64,000 nt of DNA from Chamaelirium japonicum (Eukaryota > Streptophyta > Magnoliopsida > Liliales > Melanthiaceae). A model generated the notes under the pieces. It saw nothing but the letters and a program-made list of their open reading frames with translations, was not told the DNA's origin and did not search any database. The stretch is taken from assembly GCA_947650365.1 (NCBI GenBank), contig OX393553.1, forward strand, positions 62,619,055 to 62,683,054, given 5' to 3'. Numbering within the stretch: the first letter of the stretch is position 1; each line of letters opens with the position of its first letter. Below, one piece after another: positions 56,747 to 64,000 of the stretch. A program made the translations under genes and the position numbers.

Positions 56747-57309
56747 TCTATATAACAAGGGACGCCGGTTTTGTGCTAACTAGACAAAACAGAACAAAAA
56801 AGCTGACTAGGACAAGCTGATTGGACAAAAATAAACCAAATAGATCTGACCATTCGTTTAAAAATAATGCACGATCTCTCCTTGGTTTCAAATCCAAACA
56901 TATTTAAACTGCACTAAACCCCTAAAATCCCGGCCTATTAAAATTGTACTAACTTGACCATTGATCCCGTGACCGTTGTTCGCATCAACGGCTATACCCG
57001 CTTGCTGAAATTTCGGCTGCTCCAAACCATCGGGTTGATCTCGAGGAATCCGTTCGAACAAAGACAGCTGTAATTGATCGATTATAGGAGGATGGGAGTT
57101 TGTCGTGCCGAAGGTGCCCGCTTCATGCCAATCGGCACGGGCGAGGAAATGTGTGTGTCCCTATAAATACCGGTGTTGTCGTCAAAAGTGTTTTATTACC
57201 GAAGACATTCAGGAGTGTTGCCGCCAAAGGCGGTCCGCTGTAGTGCCGACAAGTATATTGCTGCCGAAGGCGGCCCGCTAAAGTACCGACAGGCACATGC
57301 ATGCACTAG
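56747..57309 (+). mobile_element. Short Helitron, copy in duplication 2
   Basis: Counterpart of 36439-37004 with the same TC start, hairpins and CTAG end, and the same direct junctions on both sides. Confidence 0.7.
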
Positions 57310-60300
57310 TCTATATAACAAGTGACAACAGTTTTGTGCTGACTAGACAAAAAGGAACCAAATGCTGACTAGACAAAACAAATAAGCGAGCACAGTCGTT
57401 CCCTCTCTTCTTCCCCGATCTCTGCATGAATGGTGGTGATCAGCTCTTATTTAATTGATTTGGTTTAAATAGATAGATAATAAGAGGGGGATCACAAGGT
57501 TTAAATGGAAACAATAAATAAGAAATCTCGATGAGAGGTGATAGGTTTGCATGGAAATAATTGTTGGGATGGCTGTGTATGGGTTGTTTGAGAGAGATAT
57601 GGAAAGATATTAGAGAGAGATTTTGAGAGATAGAGTTGGTCATGATTATGAGATTCTAGAGAGAGAATCAGGAGGAGCTGCAATCGGTTTGGGGAGCTAG
57701 GTGCATGCATGGATTCTGTGAATGGCTGTGATGATTCGGGTTTTAGAGAGAGATTAGATCGTGTATGAGTTGGGGTCGTGGGGTCCTGCACATGCATGGC
57801 TTTGCATGGCTAGCTTTAATGGGATTGGTGTGATGAGCTTTTAAATGGAATAATAAAAGCAATTTATTTTAGAGAGAGGGAGTTGGCCGAGTGTATGCAT
57901 GGCTGGGGTTGGAGTGTGCGTGCATGCATGCTTGGATTGTCAAATCAGGCAAGGGATGGCTGTGATGGTTGCATGGGATTAATTGGAATATGAAAGATAA
58001 AAGATAGAAAGAGATTAAGAGAGAGAAGTTTGGTGGGGGGATAAGATTTAGAGAGAGAGAGAGAGATATGGATGGCTGCGATTATGCATGCGTGCATGAG
58101 TTTTGAGTGTTGCATGGGGATTGGATCGGACGGCTGGGTGTAAGAGGGGAAAATATCGGGATCTAGAGATGGCTGTTGTGATGGGTTCTTGGATGGCTAA
58201 AAGAATGGAAGGCGTAGTCGCTGCTGGAACCCAAATCTTCTGCTATATTTATCTGCCCCATCGTTTGCCCCCAAATTCATAGTCGTCTGTTACACCCAGG
58301 CCCGACCGGTGCATCGCACTTATCCCAACCGTTAGGCAAAGGGACGAACGGTGCATCTCGATGAGAGGTGATGAGTTTGCATGAAAATAATTGTTGGGAT
58401 GGCTATGCATGGGTTGTTAGAGAGAGATATTAGAGAGAGATTTAGAGAGATAGAGTTGGGCATGATTATGAGATTCTAGAGAGAGAATTGGGAGGAGTTG
58501 CGATCGGTTTGGGAGCTACATGCATGCATGGGTTCTGTGAACGGCTGTGATGTGGTTCGGGTTTTAGAGAGATAATATATCGTGTATGAGTTGGGGTTGG
58601 AGTGTGCGTGCATGCATGTTTGGATTGTCGGATCAGGCAATGGATGCGTGCATGGCTGGGGTTGGAGTGTGCGTGCATGCATGTTTGGATTGTCGGATCA
58701 AGCAATGGATGGCTGTGATGGTTGCATGGAATTAATTGGAATAGGAAAGAGAAAAGAAGGAAAGAGATTAAGAGAGAGAAGGTCGGTGGGTGGGGGGGTG
58801 AGATTTAGAGAGAGAAAGAGATATGGATGACTGCGATTATGCATACGTGCATGGGTTTTGGGTGCTGCATGAGGATTGGATCGGACGACTGGGTGTAAGA
58901 GGGGAAAAGATCAGGATCTAGAGATGGTTGTTGTGATGGGTTCTTGGACGGTTAAAAGAATGGAAGGCATAGTCGCTGCTGGAACCCAAATCTTCTGGTA
59001 TATTTCTCTGCCCCATCGTCTGTTCCTAAAGTCATAGTCGTTCGTTGCAGCCAGGCCCGATCGGTGCATCGTACTTATCCCAACCGGTAGGCAATGGGTC
59101 GACCGTGATTAGGTACAACCTAGAGCATATGTTGGGGGTTCAATCACATTCGTTTCTTTGCCTGCCGGTTCGAGCTTAGTGCGATACACGGGTCGGGTAT
59201 GGGTGCAACGGACGACTGTGACTTGGGGGGCAGACGATGGGGCAGAGAAATAAGGCAGAAGATTTGGGTTCAGGGGTGGGGGGGCCGTGGTTGCTCGCTT
59301 CGTGCCAATCAGGGGGTGTCTTGCTGCCGAAGTTGGCCTGCTACAGGCACGGGCGGATGCTAGGAATGGCTGGGCTTAGGTTCCGGATGGGAGGGCTTGC
59401 GATCAAGCATCGCGATGGGGGAGTCGGGCACCAGCTAGATTCCGAGAGAGATAATGAAAGATATAGAAAGAGAATGCATGCATGATTCTAGAGCTTGCGT
59501 GAGGCTGTGGTTGAATGGGGCGCTGGATATGGGCTGATCTTGGACGGTTGCGATGGGATGTGAGAGAGGGCTGCATGGATCGGACGGCTAGATAGAGGAT
59601 TAGTTAAAGAGAGAGGGACATGCATGAATGGGGGTGATCAGCTATTGGGTGTTTAATTGATTTGGTTTAAATAGACAGATATTAAGAGGGGGACCACAAG
59701 GTTTAAATTGAAACAATAAATGAGAAATCTTGATGAGAGGTGATGAGTTTGCATGAAAATAATTGTTGGGATGGCTATGCATGGGTTGTTAGAGACAGAT
59801 ATAGAAAGATATTAGAAAGAGATTTAGAGAGATAGAGCTGGGCATGATTATAAGATTCTAGAGAGAGAATCGGGAGGAGATGCGATCGGTTTAGGGAGCT
59901 ACGTGCATGCATGGGTTCTGTGAACGGCTGTGATGGTTCGGGTTTTAGAGAGATAATAGATCGTGTATGAGTTGGGGTTGTGGGGTCCTACACATGCATG
60001 GCTTTAATGGGGGTGCGCGTGATAAGCTTTTAAATGAGATAATAAAAGCAAATTATTTTAGCTTTTAAATGGGATAATAGGCCCAACCGGTGCATCAGAC
60101 TCATCCCAACCTGTAGGCAAAGGCATGACCATGATCAGGTAAAACCTAGAGCATATATCGAGGGGCCAATCACATCTGTTTCTTTGCCTACCGGGTCGGG
60201 TTGAGTGCGATGCACGGGTCGGGTATGGGTGCAACGGACGGCTGTGACTTGGGGGGCAGACAATTGGGCAGATGATTTGGGTTCAGGGGTTTGGAGGAGG

Positions 60301-60670
60301 GGGGGACGGTGGTTGCCCGCTTCGTGCCAATCGGGATTGTCGGTCCATCGGGGCGAGGTCGTAGGAGCTAGGTGTTACTGCCGAAGGCGGCGGCTTTGGT
60401 GGTAGCGAATGGCGCAACAGTGGCCGCTGTAAGTGGTGTCAGGGTCGACGGTCCATTGGGGCGGGGCCGATGTAGGCCAGTGTTGCTGTCGAAAGTGTTT
60501 TGTTGTCGAAGCCGAATACAATGATGTGGGTGGTGATTCCTGGGGGGTGTCTTGCCACTGATTGCGACCCACTGCAATGCCGGCAGGTATGTTACCGCCA
60601 AAGGCGGTCCGACTGTGTTTTGCCGCCGAAGGCGGCCCGTTACAGTGCCGACAGGCACGGGCATGCACTA

Positions 60671-60671
<1 letters not shown>
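57310..60671 (+). mobile_element. Helitron-like unit, copy in duplication 2
   Basis: Counterpart of 37005-40359. It ends CTAG at 60668-60671, followed by T and an AT repeat. Confidence 0.65.
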
Positions 60672-60721
<50 letters not shown>

Positions 60722-60722
<1 letters not shown>

Positions 60723-61109
60723 GGCTGTTACGTTGAGCTGTGAGCTATGGGTGGAGAAAATGAGCTGCCCTCATTTTGATTCCCTTAGGAGTTTTGGAAT
60801 TTGATAAAATTTGGTGAGGGTGTTATCTAGGATAAGATGATCATCCTCACCAATTTTCATCAAATTCCAAAACTTCTAGGGTCATCAAATGGTAGAAGCA
60901 TTATGTACCATCCGCAGTCACCGTTAATTTTGCTTCTACCATTTGATGACCCTAGAAGTTTTGGAATTTGATGAAAATTGGTGAGGATAATCATCTTATC
61001 CTAGATAACACCCTCACCAAATTTCATCAAATTCCAAAACTCCTAGGGGGATCAAAATAAGGGCAGTTCATTTTCTCCACCCGTAGCTCACAGCTCACTA
61101 TAACATTCC
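60722..61109. mobile_element. Palindromic element T1, copy in duplication 2
   Basis: Counterpart of 40446-40833, with few base differences. Confidence 0.8.
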
Positions 61110-61121
61110 TCTCTCTCTCTC

Positions 61122-64000
<2,879 letters not shown>

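Overview
This is a plant nuclear window made almost entirely of nested and duplicated transposable elements, with one intact gene. The intact gene is a single-exon, very GC-rich family-1 UDP-glycosyltransferase (UGT89-like, 30128-31564). Its strong G/C bias at third positions, a Tat-lineage Gypsy element, Angela/BARE-like Copia elements, Helitrons and many short inverted-repeat elements suggest a monocot, probably a commelinid. The species cannot be named from the sequence.

Left part (1-20411): one large Ty3/Gypsy element of Tat/Retand type on the minus strand. Its 5' LTR is at 19708-20411, and the end of its 3' LTR is at 1-107 (the rest lies outside the window). In element order it has a tRNA-like primer site, gag, protease, reverse transcriptase with its own RNase H, a second RNase H, and integrase. 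Between integrase and the 3' LTR it carries an antisense (plus-strand) gene with its own TATA box and spliceosomal introns, followed by a 172-bp/138-bp tandem array. A Copia element (7148-15235, minus strand) is nested in the second RNase H. Its right-hand LTR has polypurine tract and RNase H sequence on its outer side, so the structure is a concatemer or recombination product. At that junction the Gypsy and Copia RNase H codons are fused in frame. All coding parts are broken by stops and frameshifts.

Middle part (20412-32342): old intergenic DNA with LTR fragments, two short inverted-repeat elements with clear target-site duplications (9 bp and 8 bp), a decayed mitochondrial-type tRNA-Pro, and a 1.8-kb tandem duplication that ends exactly at codon 6 of the UGT gene. 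This leaves an orphan copy of the UGT promoter and start codon upstream of the real one. A 5'-truncated LINE end lies after the gene.

Right part (32343-64000): a tandem segmental duplication with a period of about 20.31 kb. Copy 1 is 32343-52649; copy 2 starts at 52650 and runs off the window. Each copy holds a mosaic of G/A-rich modules ending in Helitron 3' termini (hairpin plus CTAG). Two Helitron units are joined directly head to tail. An (AT)n/(AG)n tract follows, into which two families of palindromic elements and a roughly 9.9-kb Copia element (41202-51088) have inserted. The Copia insertion predates the duplication, because its 5' end is repeated at the same place in copy 2 (61568 onward).

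Nothing here forms a cooperating pathway. The biological interest lies in element structure: the antisense gene inside a Gypsy element, the Helitron junctions, the microsatellite landing pad, the chimeric RNase H junction and the promoter duplication of the UGT gene.
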